Below are positions 1-4,639 of a DNA stretch of 5,791 nucleotides, one piece after another. The notes under the pieces were generated by a model, which worked only from the letters and a program-made list of their open reading frames with translations, was not told the origin of the DNA and searched no databases. Source of the DNA: an uncultured Oscillospiraceae bacterium (GTDB lineage Bacteria; Bacillota; Clostridia; Oscillospirales; Ruminococcaceae); NCBI GenBank assembly GCA_900556255.1, contig USNZ01000092.1:1-5791 (forward strand). The letters are read 5' to 3'. Each line of letters opens with the position of its first letter. Position 1 is the stretch's first letter. Position numbers and translations under genes: made by a program.

Positions 1-292
1 CACCGTAGCCTGCGCGAACCGTGCCGATGACAGGTATCTCACACTGTGTATAGCGGCTGAAAGCATTGCGGCCCACAACAGGGGAGTTTTCGGCATCCTG
101 CTGCAGTCCCAGCAGTACATCGGCTGTGGTGCCCAGAATTTCAGCCAAACGCGCGATCGTCTGGGGATCCGGCGTGGAACGGCCGGTTTCCCATTTGCCG
201 ACAGCCTGCTGCGTCACACCCAAAAGTTGTGAAATTTCTGCCTGGCTGTACCGTTTGGACTTGCGGGCCTGCTTCAAGCGTTCTGCAAACAT
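1..292 (-). CDS. XRE-family repressor with LexA-like (S24) cleavage motif, C-terminus cut by window edge
   Basis: The 97 visible residues begin MFAERLKQARKSKRYSQAEI. Residues 3-57 form a typical Cro/C1 helix-turn-helix, with recognition-helix sequence VTQQAVGKWETGRSTPD at 26-42. After a linker, residues 86-97 read IPVIGTVRAGYG, which matches the start of the S24 peptidase domain of LexA/CI-type repressors; Ala94-Gly95 would be the scissile bond. The catalytic Ser and Lys lie outside the window, so self-cleavage is inferred from the family. The ATG at 292 is preceded by AAGGAG eight bases upstream (301-306). The protein probably represses its own promoter and the divergent one over the small membrane protein gene, since both carry the same palindrome. 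It is not classical LexA: its HTH is XRE-type and the sites do not resemble SOS boxes. It could be a prophage-derived or stand-alone stress repressor. Confidence 0.88.
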   Translation of the reverse strand, partial: MFAERLKQARKSKRYSQAEISQLLGVTQQAVGKWETGRSTPDPQTIARLAEILGTTADVLLGLQQDAENSPVVGRNAFSRYTQCEIPVIGTVRAGYG

Positions 293-300
293 ACCAATAA

Positions 301-306
301 CTCCTT
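301..306 (-). promoter_or_regulatory. Ribosome binding site of the XRE repressor
   Basis: The minus strand reads AAGGAG followed by an eight-base spacer and ATG. It fixes the repressor start at 292 and shows that the gene is complete at its 5' end. Confidence 0.8.
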
Positions 307-351
307 TTATGTGGTAAGCAGCCATCGACTGCGACACTTCTGTTTGTCATC

Positions 352-380
352 ATTATACAACCACTTGTAGTTTTTGTAAA
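352..380 (-). promoter_or_regulatory. Leftward sigma-A promoter of the repressor gene
   Basis: On the minus strand, TTTACA (375-380) and TATAAT (352-357) are separated by exactly 17 bases. Transcription would start near 345, giving a leader of about 53 nt before the repressor ATG. The spacer is almost entirely occupied by a 21-bp imperfect palindrome (357-377), so bound repressor would block RNA polymerase. Confidence 0.75.
357..377. promoter_or_regulatory. Putative operator within the leftward promoter
   Basis: This 21-bp imperfect palindrome has ends ACAAC and TTTGT. It matches the perfect operator at 427-447 at 15 of 21 positions when both are read on the plus strand. Read along its own promoter, it begins at the fourth base of the -35 box and ends at the first base of the -10 box, exactly as the other site does. 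The weaker symmetry suggests lower affinity. Assigning it to the adjacent repressor is inference. Confidence 0.6.
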
Positions 381-423
381 GGGGATTCTCGAAAATAAAT
401 CAAAAATAAGTTGTAAATTCCTA

Positions 424-452
424 TTGACAACAACCGTTGGTTGTTGTACTAT
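424..452 (+). promoter_or_regulatory. Rightward sigma-A promoter of the small membrane protein gene
   Basis: TTGACA (424-429) and TACTAT (447-452) are separated by 17 bases. This is a near-consensus promoter. The start of transcription is expected near 459, giving an untranslated leader of about 79 nt. The operator at 427-447 fills the spacer, so this strong promoter is expected to be silent when the repressor is bound. Confidence 0.8.
427..447. promoter_or_regulatory. Perfect palindromic operator within the rightward promoter
   Basis: The arms ACAACAACC (427-435) and GGTTGTTGT (439-447) are perfect reverse complements around a three-base centre. The site overlaps the last half of the -35 box and the first base of the -10 box. 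Size and symmetry suit a dimer of an XRE-type repressor. It lacks the CGAAC/GTTCG arms of Gram-positive LexA boxes. Confidence 0.72.
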
Positions 453-491
453 AAATTTACAACAACTGCGGAATTAAAAAGTATCTCATAG

Positions 492-523
492 GAAACCGTA
501 TTTGCGGTATGGTTTCTATTTTT
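492..523 (+). promoter_or_regulatory. Leader hairpin with U-tract, possible attenuator
   Basis: GAAACC (492-497) pairs with GGTTTC (511-516). Two A-T pairs and two G-T wobbles extend the stem to about ten pairs around a five-base loop. It is followed by TATTTTT, then directly by the ribosome binding site AAGGAGG (524-530). It resembles a weak intrinsic terminator in the leader but could simply be an mRNA-stabilising hairpin. Confidence 0.35.
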
Positions 524-537
524 AAGGAGGAGCAATT

Positions 538-801
538 ATGAACACCGGCAAAATCAAAAAAGAGCTTTGCAAAGTAGTGGGCTGCGCAGCTGCTCTGGTT
601 TTAGTGATGCTGATTTCCGGCGCCATTGAAGGCACGATCTCTGTTGTGGCAGCCGTCGTCATCGGGGCCGGCTGCGTATATGCGCTGAACACCGTCTGCG
701 GCATTCTGCTTTTGCCCGAAACACAAGTCACCGATGCACACACCGTACAGCGACCCGTTTCGGTGCCTCTGCGGGTGGTGCGCGGTGGCCGGGCTGCCTG
801 A
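538..801 (+). CDS. Small two-span membrane protein, repressor-controlled, function unknown
   Basis: I do not recognise the family of this 87-residue protein. It starts with a short basic segment (MNTGKIKKEL). Two hydrophobic spans follow, at about residues 12-30 and 34-59, with a short EGT turn between them. The tail is about 27 residues, polar then basic, ending VVRGGRAA. Two adjacent basic ends suggest a hairpin with both ends in the cytoplasm. The ATG at 538 has an excellent AAGGAGG seven bases upstream, and the strong promoter at 424-452 makes a real gene likely. The operator inside that promoter and the divergent S24-type repressor suggest expression on inactivation of the repressor, for example after DNA damage or another stress. 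Known SOS-type small membrane proteins include division inhibitors and toxins, but nothing in this sequence identifies it as either. Confidence 0.72.
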   Translation: MNTGKIKKELCKVVGCAAALVLVMLISGAIEGTISVVAAVVIGAGCVYALNTVCGILLLPETQVTDAHTVQRPVSVPLRVVRGGRAA

Positions 802-805
802 TTGC

Positions 806-834
806 TTGCCCATTGCGTCTGCCTGTGCTACAAT
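806..834 (+). promoter_or_regulatory. Extended -10 promoter of cutC
   Basis: TTGCCC (806-811), a 17-base spacer and TACAAT (829-834) are preceded by the extended -10 dinucleotide TG at 826-827. The promoter lies just after the stop codon of the small membrane protein gene, so cutC can be transcribed independently. No terminator is visible between the two genes, so read-through is also possible. Confidence 0.6.
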
Positions 835-850
835 AGATAATTACTAAGCA

Positions 851-857
851 GGAAGGA
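851..857 (+). promoter_or_regulatory. Ribosome binding site deciding the cutC start
   Basis: GGAAGGA lies ten bases before the ATG at 868 but only one base before the in-frame GTG at 859. The spacing favours the ATG. Confidence 0.65.
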
Positions 858-867
858 CGTGGACACT

Positions 868-1620
868 ATGGCAAAGGTATTGGAAGTATGCGTTGACAGC
901 CTGGCCTCGGCACAGGCCGCCGTGCAGGGCGGAGCAGACCGTCTGGAGTTTTGCAGCGCACTGGCGCTTGGCGGGCTGAGCCCGTATGCGGAATTGCTTG
1001 TACAAATCAAGCGCCGTTGGGATATTCCCGTTCGCTGTCTGATGCGCCCGCGCGCAGGGGATTTTCTCTACACCCCCGATGAAATCGCATTGATGTGTGC
1101 ACAAATCAAAACCTTGCGGCAATGCGGTGCCGACGGGTTTGTCATCGGTGCGCTTACGCCCGACGGCGAGTTGGATGTCTCGGCCTTGCAGCCCATGATA
1201 GACGCATGCGGCAATTTGCCGCGCACGCTGCACCGCTGTATAGATGTTTCGCGCGACCCTCTGTCCGCCTACCGCCGCGCTGCCGCATTGGGCTTCGATA
1301 CCGTGCTGACCAGCGGCAGCGCCGCAGTATGCACGGAGGGAACTGCGGTTTTACAGCAGCTTTTGCATCTGCGCGATGCCGAGGGCGGCCCGGAGGTTTT
1401 GATTGGAGCAGGGGTCAACGCTGCCGTCATCACCCGTCTGCGGCAGGAGCTTCCTCAGGCAGCCGCCTTCCACATGAGTGGCAAAACATTGCTGGAAAGC
1501 GGCATGCGGTTTCGGCGGGCTGATGTTCCCATGGGGCTGCCCGGCCTGGACGAATGGCACATTCAGCAAACGGACGAAGATGCCGTCCGCGCCGCCGTCC
1601 ATGCTTTATACAAGGCATAA
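868..1620 (+). CDS. cutC: CutC-family protein (copper homeostasis protein CutC)
   Basis: This 250-residue protein matches the CutC TIM-barrel family in full length (the E. coli protein is about 248). Visible family motifs in order are LEVCVDS at 5-11, GADRLEFC at 22-29, the hallmark MRPRAGDFLYT at 59-69, GADGFVIGALTPDGELD at 87-103, HRCIDV at 122-127 (usually HRAFD), LTSG at 147-150, GAGVN at 180-184 and FHMSG at 201-205. CutC was first linked to copper tolerance in E. coli, but its biochemical role is still uncertain, so the name describes the family rather than a proven function. It is probably cytoplasmic, as no signal peptide is seen. The ATG at 868 is chosen over a GTG at 859 because of ribosome binding site spacing. 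The gene has its own promoter and ends in a strong terminator that begins within its stop codon. Confidence 0.92.
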   Translation: MAKVLEVCVDSLASAQAAVQGGADRLEFCSALALGGLSPYAELLVQIKRRWDIPVRCLMRPRAGDFLYTPDEIALMCAQIKTLRQCGADGFVIGALTPDGELDVSALQPMIDACGNLPRTLHRCIDVSRDPLSAYRRAAALGFDTVLTSGSAAVCTEGTAVLQQLLHLRDAEGGPEVLIGAGVNAAVITRLRQELPQAAAFHMSGKTLLESGMRFRRADVPMGLPGLDEWHIQQTDEDAVRAAVHALYKA

Positions 1621-1647
1621 AAAAGAGCCGCAATGCGGCTCTTTTTT
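1619..1647. terminator. Bidirectional terminator between cutC and the redoxin gene
   Basis: Thirteen-base arms at 1619-1631 and 1635-1647 pair perfectly around an AAT loop, with core GAGCCGC/GCGGCTC. There are A-runs on the left and T-runs on the right, so a U-tract forms on both strands. It serves cutC rightward and the convergent redoxin gene, whose stop is at 1657, leftward. Confidence 0.92.
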
Positions 1648-1656
1648 CGTAGTTTA

Positions 1657-2247
1657 TCATTTTTGCGCTGCCAGCGCAGCCTTCTCAAAGCTGTCAGGAA
1701 TCAATTCCAGCTCCTCCAGCAGGTTCTGCATCGCCTCGCAGTCGCGCGGCACATCGGTCATGCTGGTACCGTAATGGCAAAACAGCACTTTGCCGTTTTT
1801 GTCCAATATCAGAGTCAAAGGCATCTGCTGCTCCTTGCCCTTGGCGGTGTGGTACCCCTGCTTTTTGGCTTGCCGAAAAATTTGCAGTGCCTCCAGCGAA
1901 TAGGCCGTCCACGCGCTGCTGCGTGTGGGAATGTCCAGCAACTCGTACAGAACGCCATCGGCATCGCACATCAGTGGAAAAGGCAGGGCGTCCTGTGCCA
2001 GACTGCCTGCCAGCTTATCCGCGCGGGAGCGCACCACCATCGCAAAGCCGCCGCTGTACAGCTTGTCAAAGGTTTCGGCATAACGGCTCGCAAAGGTTCG
2101 TGTCACCGGGTTGCCGAAGTTCGCCATAAAGACCAACACCAACGGCGCCTGCGCCGCCAACAGATCCCGAAAGCGGTTTTGCGCCCGATACGGCGTATCA
2201 TATAAAAACATGGGCAGCTTATCGCCCGTCTTGATTTTTGCCGCCAT
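1657..2247 (-). CDS. Redoxin-like protein (AhpC/TSA superfamily) lacking peroxidatic cysteine
   Basis: This 196-residue protein has a thioredoxin-fold peroxiredoxin layout: MAAKIKTGDKLPMFLYDT at the N-terminus (the usual 'G..aP.f.l.d' opening), the strand PLVLVFMANFG at 35-45, then FPLMCDADGVLYELLDIP at 90-107, and the late strand MPLTLILDKNGKVLFCHYG at 142-160. In related AhpC-TSA-like proteins the segment after the first strand reads FGCxxCR. Here it reads FGNPVTR (44-50), so Asn46 and Thr49 replace the expected cysteine pair. The remaining cysteines are at 94, 157 and 170, none at a standard peroxidatic position. It may therefore have lost peroxidase activity, or use Cys94 or another residue; this is inference. 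The ATG at 2247 has GGAG seven bases upstream, while a GTG six bases earlier would sit almost on that site. It is cytoplasmic, with no signal peptide. Confidence 0.8.
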   Translation of the reverse strand: MAAKIKTGDKLPMFLYDTPYRAQNRFRDLLAAQAPLVLVFMANFGNPVTRTFASRYAETFDKLYSGGFAMVVRSRADKLAGSLAQDALPFPLMCDADGVLYELLDIPTRSSAWTAYSLEALQIFRQAKKQGYHTAKGKEQQMPLTLILDKNGKVLFCHYGTSMTDVPRDCEAMQNLLEELELIPDSFEKAALAAQK

Positions 2248-2252
2248 AAACA

Positions 2253-2258
2253 CTCTCC
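2253..2258 (-). promoter_or_regulatory. Ribosome binding site deciding the redoxin start
   Basis: The minus strand reads GGAGAG. Its GGAG core lies seven bases before the ATG at 2247. The alternative in-frame GTG at 2253 overlaps it and is therefore unlikely. Confidence 0.65.
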
Positions 2259-2274
2259 GTCAAAAAATATATGC

Positions 2275-2305
2275 AAAAAATCCGGACAGGGAATACCCGC
2301 CCGGA
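2275..2305 (-). terminator. Hairpin terminator upstream of the redoxin gene
   Basis: On the minus strand, TCCGG/CCGGA outer arms (2301-2305 with 2281-2285) and a GGG/CCC inner stem enclose a four-base loop, followed by TTTTTT (2275-2280). It would stop transcription coming from the structured RNA or DUF1292 before it reaches the redoxin gene. It lies only 28 bp from the redoxin ATG, and no convincing promoter fits in between. Partial read-through or an attenuator role is therefore possible. Confidence 0.72.
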
Positions 2306-2315
2306 CATAATTTCT

Positions 2316-2507
2316 AAAAACCCCCGCACAGCCGTCTGCAACCAATCAAAACCTACCGGTATTGGCAGGTGGGTGCCCTGCAAAGGCATTCATGCTCCCT
2401 TCTTCCGCCTGGGGCGGGAGGTCTGCAATCCCGCATCTGACGCGGGCTCCCAAAATTTGATTAGTAGGATTCTATAAAGGCCGCAACAAATCGAACTGCG
2501 CAGGGGG
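2316..2507 (-). ncRNA. ssrS: Structured RNA, candidate 6S (SsrS) RNA
   Basis: Read leftward, this roughly 190-nt gene-free segment folds end to end. CCCCC-U-GCGCAG (2507-2496) pairs with CUGUGC-GGGGG (2331-2321), followed at once by UUUUU (2320-2316), so the closing stem also acts as terminator. Further in, CUAAUCAAA pairs with UUUGAUUGG, and UGGG-A-GCCC pairs with GGGC-A-CCCA around a symmetric A/A mismatch. The apical part contains CUCCC/GGGAG and CCGCC/GGCGG stems. A small hairpin, CCUGCC/GGUAGG, sits on the 3' side opposite a single-stranded 5' stretch rich in A and U. Overall size, rod shape, bubble and 3'-side hairpin match the 6S RNA layout, which mimics an open promoter and binds sigma-A RNA polymerase. 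I judge this from structure, not from a covariance search. Alternatives are an unknown ncRNA or a long 3' untranslated structure of DUF1292. Confidence 0.58.
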
Positions 2508-2522
2508 AATTACACTTTGGAA

Positions 2523-2849
2523 TCAGTCCAATTCGGAATCGTCGATGTCATACATGGCGCGCAGACGTTCCTCAAAGACCTTGCCGACGGTAATCAGCTC
2601 TTCGTCATCGTCCACGATATCCATATACTCACCCTGGTCATCGGTACCGATGCGCATCAGGATCAGCTCGGCTTCCTCCTGCAGGCTTTCAGGATCCTCC
2701 TGGTAGGGAATCACAGCCAGATAGCGGGTGCCGTTTACTTCGGTAGCGTCGATCACCTCAAAGGTAACTTCCTTGCCGTCCTCGTCCTCCAGGGTCAGCA
2801 AATCGGGGGTGGCTTCTTCCAGCATTTCCGGGCTCAGTTCATCAGACAT
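2523..2849 (-). CDS. DUF1292 family protein (YrzB-like)
   Basis: This 108-residue, very acidic protein matches the DUF1292 family. It has a two-stranded opening DLLTLEDEDGKEVTFEVIDA (16-35), then NGTRYLAVIPYQED (39-52), then EEAELILMRIGTDDQGEYMDIVDDDEE (58-84), and finally VGKVFEERLRAMYDID (88-103). The function of the family is not established. In many Firmicutes it neighbours ruvX/yqgF and ireB, and here ruvX lies about 1.8 kb away on the same strand but in a separate transcription unit. The ATG at 2849 follows AGGAGG with a six-base spacer. The promoter is TTGACG-N17-TAAACT. The stop codon is about 15 nt before the closing stem of the structured RNA, so both could share one transcript. There is no signal peptide. 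Confidence 0.9.
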   Translation of the reverse strand: MSDELSPEMLEEATPDLLTLEDEDGKEVTFEVIDATEVNGTRYLAVIPYQEDPESLQEEAELILMRIGTDDQGEYMDIVDDDEELITVGKVFEERLRAMYDIDDSELD

Positions 2850-2886
2850 AAGTGACCTCCTATGGTCGGTTGAATTTCTTGCTTAT

Positions 2887-2915
2887 AGTTTACCGTTTTT
2901 TTTCTGAAACGTCAA
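2887..2915 (-). promoter_or_regulatory. Leftward promoter of the DUF1292 gene
   Basis: On the minus strand, TTGACG (2910-2915) and TAAACT (2887-2892) are separated by 17 bases. The spacer contains an eight-A run. Transcription would begin near 2880, about 31 nt before the ATG. Confidence 0.65.
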
Positions 2916-2918
2916 GGG

Positions 2919-2947
2919 TGTTCAACACAAAGATTCTGTGGTATAAT
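2919..2947 (+). promoter_or_regulatory. Rightward extended -10 promoter of the cyclophilin gene
   Basis: A perfect TATAAT (2942-2947) is preceded by TG at 2939-2940, an extended -10. The -35 match is weak (TGTTCA at 2919-2924 with 17-base spacing). It lies back to back with the DUF1292 promoter. The predicted leader to the ATG at 3056 is about 100 nt and shows no recognised riboswitch. Confidence 0.6.
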
Positions 2948-3044
2948 AGAAGAACTTAGACTTTTCAGCAGCTTTGTATGCTTCGTGCCTGCCGTTTGGG
3001 CTATGTTTTGGCGTCGGAGCGAACCATATGTGCTGCTCTTATGC

Positions 3045-3050
3045 GGAGGT
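3045..3050 (+). promoter_or_regulatory. Ribosome binding site deciding the cyclophilin start
   Basis: GGAGGT lies five bases before the ATG at 3056, which opens a perfect lipoprotein signal peptide. Upstream in-frame start codons, beginning at 2978, lack both features. Confidence 0.8.
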
Positions 3051-3055
3051 CCACC

Positions 3056-3853
3056 ATGAAAAAATTTCTCTGTCTGGTATCTGCCATGCTGTTGCTGACG
3101 CTGTGTGCCTGCAGCGGCAGCACCGGCACACCCAAGCGCACGGCCGTCACCAGTACCGAGCGTCAGTTTGCGTTGCCCTCAGAAGGGGATACCATCGCCA
3201 TCTTCACGACCAGCCAGGGCGAGATCCGTGCCGTGCTGTACCCCGACGCCGCCCCCATGGCCGTGTACAACTTTGCAGGGCTGGCGCGCCTCGGCTACTA
3301 TGACGACACGGTTTTTTGGCGCACCCAATACGGTTTTGCCGTGCAGGGGGGCGACGCCACCGGCACAGGCACAGGCGGCTCTACTATTTGGAGCAACAAT
3401 CCCTACCCGGCAGAGATAGACCCCGCCTTAAAGCACTACGCCGGCGCACTGTGCGCGGCCATTGCCACAGGCGGCGAAAAAACCGGCGGCAACAGCCAGT
3501 TTTATTTTGTGCAGGCGCTGCCCGACAGTGTAGACTCCGCGCAGCAGCAGGCGCTCGCCCAAAACGGATATACGCAGGAGCAAATCGACGCATACGCCGC
3601 TGCGGGCGGTCTGCCGTACCTCGACAATACCGACACGGTATTCGGTCAGGTGTATGAGGGGCTTAGCGTCGTAGACAAGCTGGCAAACGTAAAAACCATT
3701 GAATCCGAGGACGGCTCTGACACCTGCCGTCCCTTTGACAGCGGCGATGTAACCATTGAGCACATCACGATTGCCGCCTACCCCGGCCCCACCGCCGAGG
3801 AGTTGGCTGCCCAATGGGCCGCCGAGAGCACGGACAACAGCGCCGTGGGCTGA
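3056..3853 (+). CDS. Lipoprotein cyclophilin-type peptidylprolyl isomerase
   Basis: This 265-residue protein is predicted to be anchored outside the membrane. Residues 1-18 (MKKFLCLVSAMLLLTLCA) form a lipoprotein signal peptide with lipobox LCAC, and Cys19 is lipidated. A short Ser/Thr-rich linker leads to a cyclophilin domain at about 46-240. Its motifs are FTTSQGEIRAVLYPDAAP (50-67), FWRTQYGFAVQGGDATGTGTGG (87-108, matching FHR..pgFmiQGGDptGtGtGG), NSQFYFV (146-152) and TVFGQVYEGLSVVDKLANV (194-212). The catalytic arginine is kept as Arg89, but the preceding His is Trp. About 28 extra residues (156-183, with QQQALAQNGYTQEQIDAY) are inserted between the QFF strand and the VFG strand, and the usual Trp near that point is absent. 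The family speeds proline cis-trans isomerisation in secreted proteins. The gene is monocistronic, with its own promoter and terminator. Confidence 0.93.
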   Translation: MKKFLCLVSAMLLLTLCACSGSTGTPKRTAVTSTERQFALPSEGDTIAIFTTSQGEIRAVLYPDAAPMAVYNFAGLARLGYYDDTVFWRTQYGFAVQGGDATGTGTGGSTIWSNNPYPAEIDPALKHYAGALCAAIATGGEKTGGNSQFYFVQALPDSVDSAQQQALAQNGYTQEQIDAYAAAGGLPYLDNTDTVFGQVYEGLSVVDKLANVKTIESEDGSDTCRPFDSGDVTIEHITIAAYPGPTAEELAAQWAAESTDNSAVG

Positions 3854-3864
3854 TTATGTAAAAG

Positions 3865-3896
3865 CGAGGGCTGCCTGATTTTTCAGGCAGCCCTCG
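3865..3896. terminator. Bidirectional terminator between the cyclophilin gene and uppS
   Basis: Fourteen-base perfect arms at 3865-3878 and 3883-3896 (core GAGGGCTGCCTGA) enclose a TTTT loop. A T-rich tail follows on the plus strand and TTTT on the minus strand. It lies 11 bp after the cyclophilin stop and 7 bp after the uppS stop at 3904. Confidence 0.9.
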
Positions 3897-3903
3897 TTTG
3901 CCT

Positions 3904-4626
3904 TTACTTTTTGGTGTTACCGCCCATGCGGCGGTCACGGTGGTTGTATTCCTCCAGCGCTTTGTCAAAGCACTGCTTATTGAAATCGGGGAACAGAACC
4001 GGCGTGAAGTAAAATTCGGCGTAGGCACATTGCCACAGCAGGAAGTTGGACAAGCGTTCCTCGCCGCTGGTACGGATCATCAGGTCCACGGGGGGCAGGT
4101 CGCGGTACAAGTGGCTCTCGATGGTTTTTTCGTCGATCTGCTCCGGCGTCAGCGTACCCTTTTGTACCTCGTCGGCAATGGCCCGCACGGCATCGGTCAA
4201 TTCGGCACGGCTGCCGTAGTTCAGGCAGAAATTGACGATACCCTTTTTGTTATCCTTCGTCAGGTCCATCATATAGTCCATAGCATCCAGCACACGCTGC
4301 TGCAGGCCCTCGCGGCGGCCACTGAACAGTACCTGACAGCCGCGCTCGTTCATTTCCTCAGCGATGGTGCGGAAGTTGTTGGCAAACAAATCCATCAGAT
4401 AGCCGACTTCCTTGGCATCGCGGGAGAAATTCTCGGTAGAGAACACATACAGTGACAACACCTTGACGCCGCAGTCACCCACAGCATAGCGGGTGATTTC
4501 CTGCAAGCGTTCAAAGCCGGCCTTGTGGCCGACACTGGCGGGCATCAGGCGCTGACGGGCCCAGCGGCGGTTGCCGTCCACAATAATGGCGACATGTTGG
4601 GGGATACGCAGATCTTCGTTCGGCAT
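3904..4626 (-). CDS. uppS: Isoprenyl transferase, undecaprenyl diphosphate synthase type
   Basis: This 240-residue cytoplasmic/peripheral enzyme is a cis-prenyl transferase. It extends farnesyl diphosphate with isopentenyl units to make the C55 carrier used for peptidoglycan and other wall polymers. All family motifs are present: DGNRRWA at 17-23 with catalytic Asp17, GHKAG at 33-37, YVFSTENF at 60-67, NYGSRAEL at 136-143, DLMIRTSGEERLSNFLLWQ at 181-199 with the diphosphate-binding arginines 185 and 191, and AYAEFYF at 201-207 with metal-site Glu204. The common DGNGRWA motif is DGNRRWA here, a variant also known in actinobacterial members. The ATG at 4626 follows AAGGAG with a six-base spacer. 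The gene starts 13 bp after the ruvX stop, and its ribosome binding site abuts that stop codon, so the two form an operon. It is not next to cdsA or dxr, its usual partners. Confidence 0.95.
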   Translation of the reverse strand: MPNEDLRIPQHVAIIVDGNRRWARQRLMPASVGHKAGFERLQEITRYAVGDCGVKVLSLYVFSTENFSRDAKEVGYLMDLFANNFRTIAEEMNERGCQVLFSGRREGLQQRVLDAMDYMMDLTKDNKKGIVNFCLNYGSRAELTDAVRAIADEVQKGTLTPEQIDEKTIESHLYRDLPPVDLMIRTSGEERLSNFLLWQCAYAEFYFTPVLFPDFNKQCFDKALEEYNHRDRRMGGNTKK

Positions 4627-4639
4627 AGTTTGCTCCTTT

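Larger units (their letters stand above)
410..463. repeat. Perfect 10-bp inverted repeat flanking the rightward promoter-operator
   Basis: GTTGTAAATT at 410-419 is the exact reverse complement of AATTTACAAC at 454-463. The repeat is centred within half a base of the operator at 427-447. The outer ends carry the same GTTGT/ACAAC words as the operator half-sites, so it may supply extra half-sites for the repressor. Confidence 0.55.

Noticed and set aside
427..447. Classical LexA (DinR) SOS box
   Set aside because: The arms are ACAACAACC/GGTTGTTGT, with none of the CGAAC...GTTCG pattern of Gram-positive LexA sites.
1095..1523. Rightward frame of 142 codons inside cutC
   Set aside because: Its sequence is Arg/Cys-rich and low in conserved features, and it lies wholly inside the intact cutC frame.
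2316..2510. Known riboswitch or T-box leader upstream of the redoxin
   Set aside because: I saw no T-box antiterminator core, nor hallmark motifs of the cobalamin, TPP, FMN, SAM, glycine or lysine classes. The domain is closed by its own stem and U-tract, which fits a free-standing RNA better.
2509..2537. Dedicated promoter for the structured RNA
   Set aside because: The best pair is TGTAAT (2509-2514) with TCCGAA at 17-base spacing. The -35 box is too poor to report as a feature.
2978..3055. N-terminal extension of the cyclophilin gene from an upstream ATG at 2978
   Set aside because: It would bury the lipoprotein signal peptide behind 26 unrelated residues. The ATG at 3056 has GGAGGT five bases upstream and starts a perfect MKK...LCAC signal.
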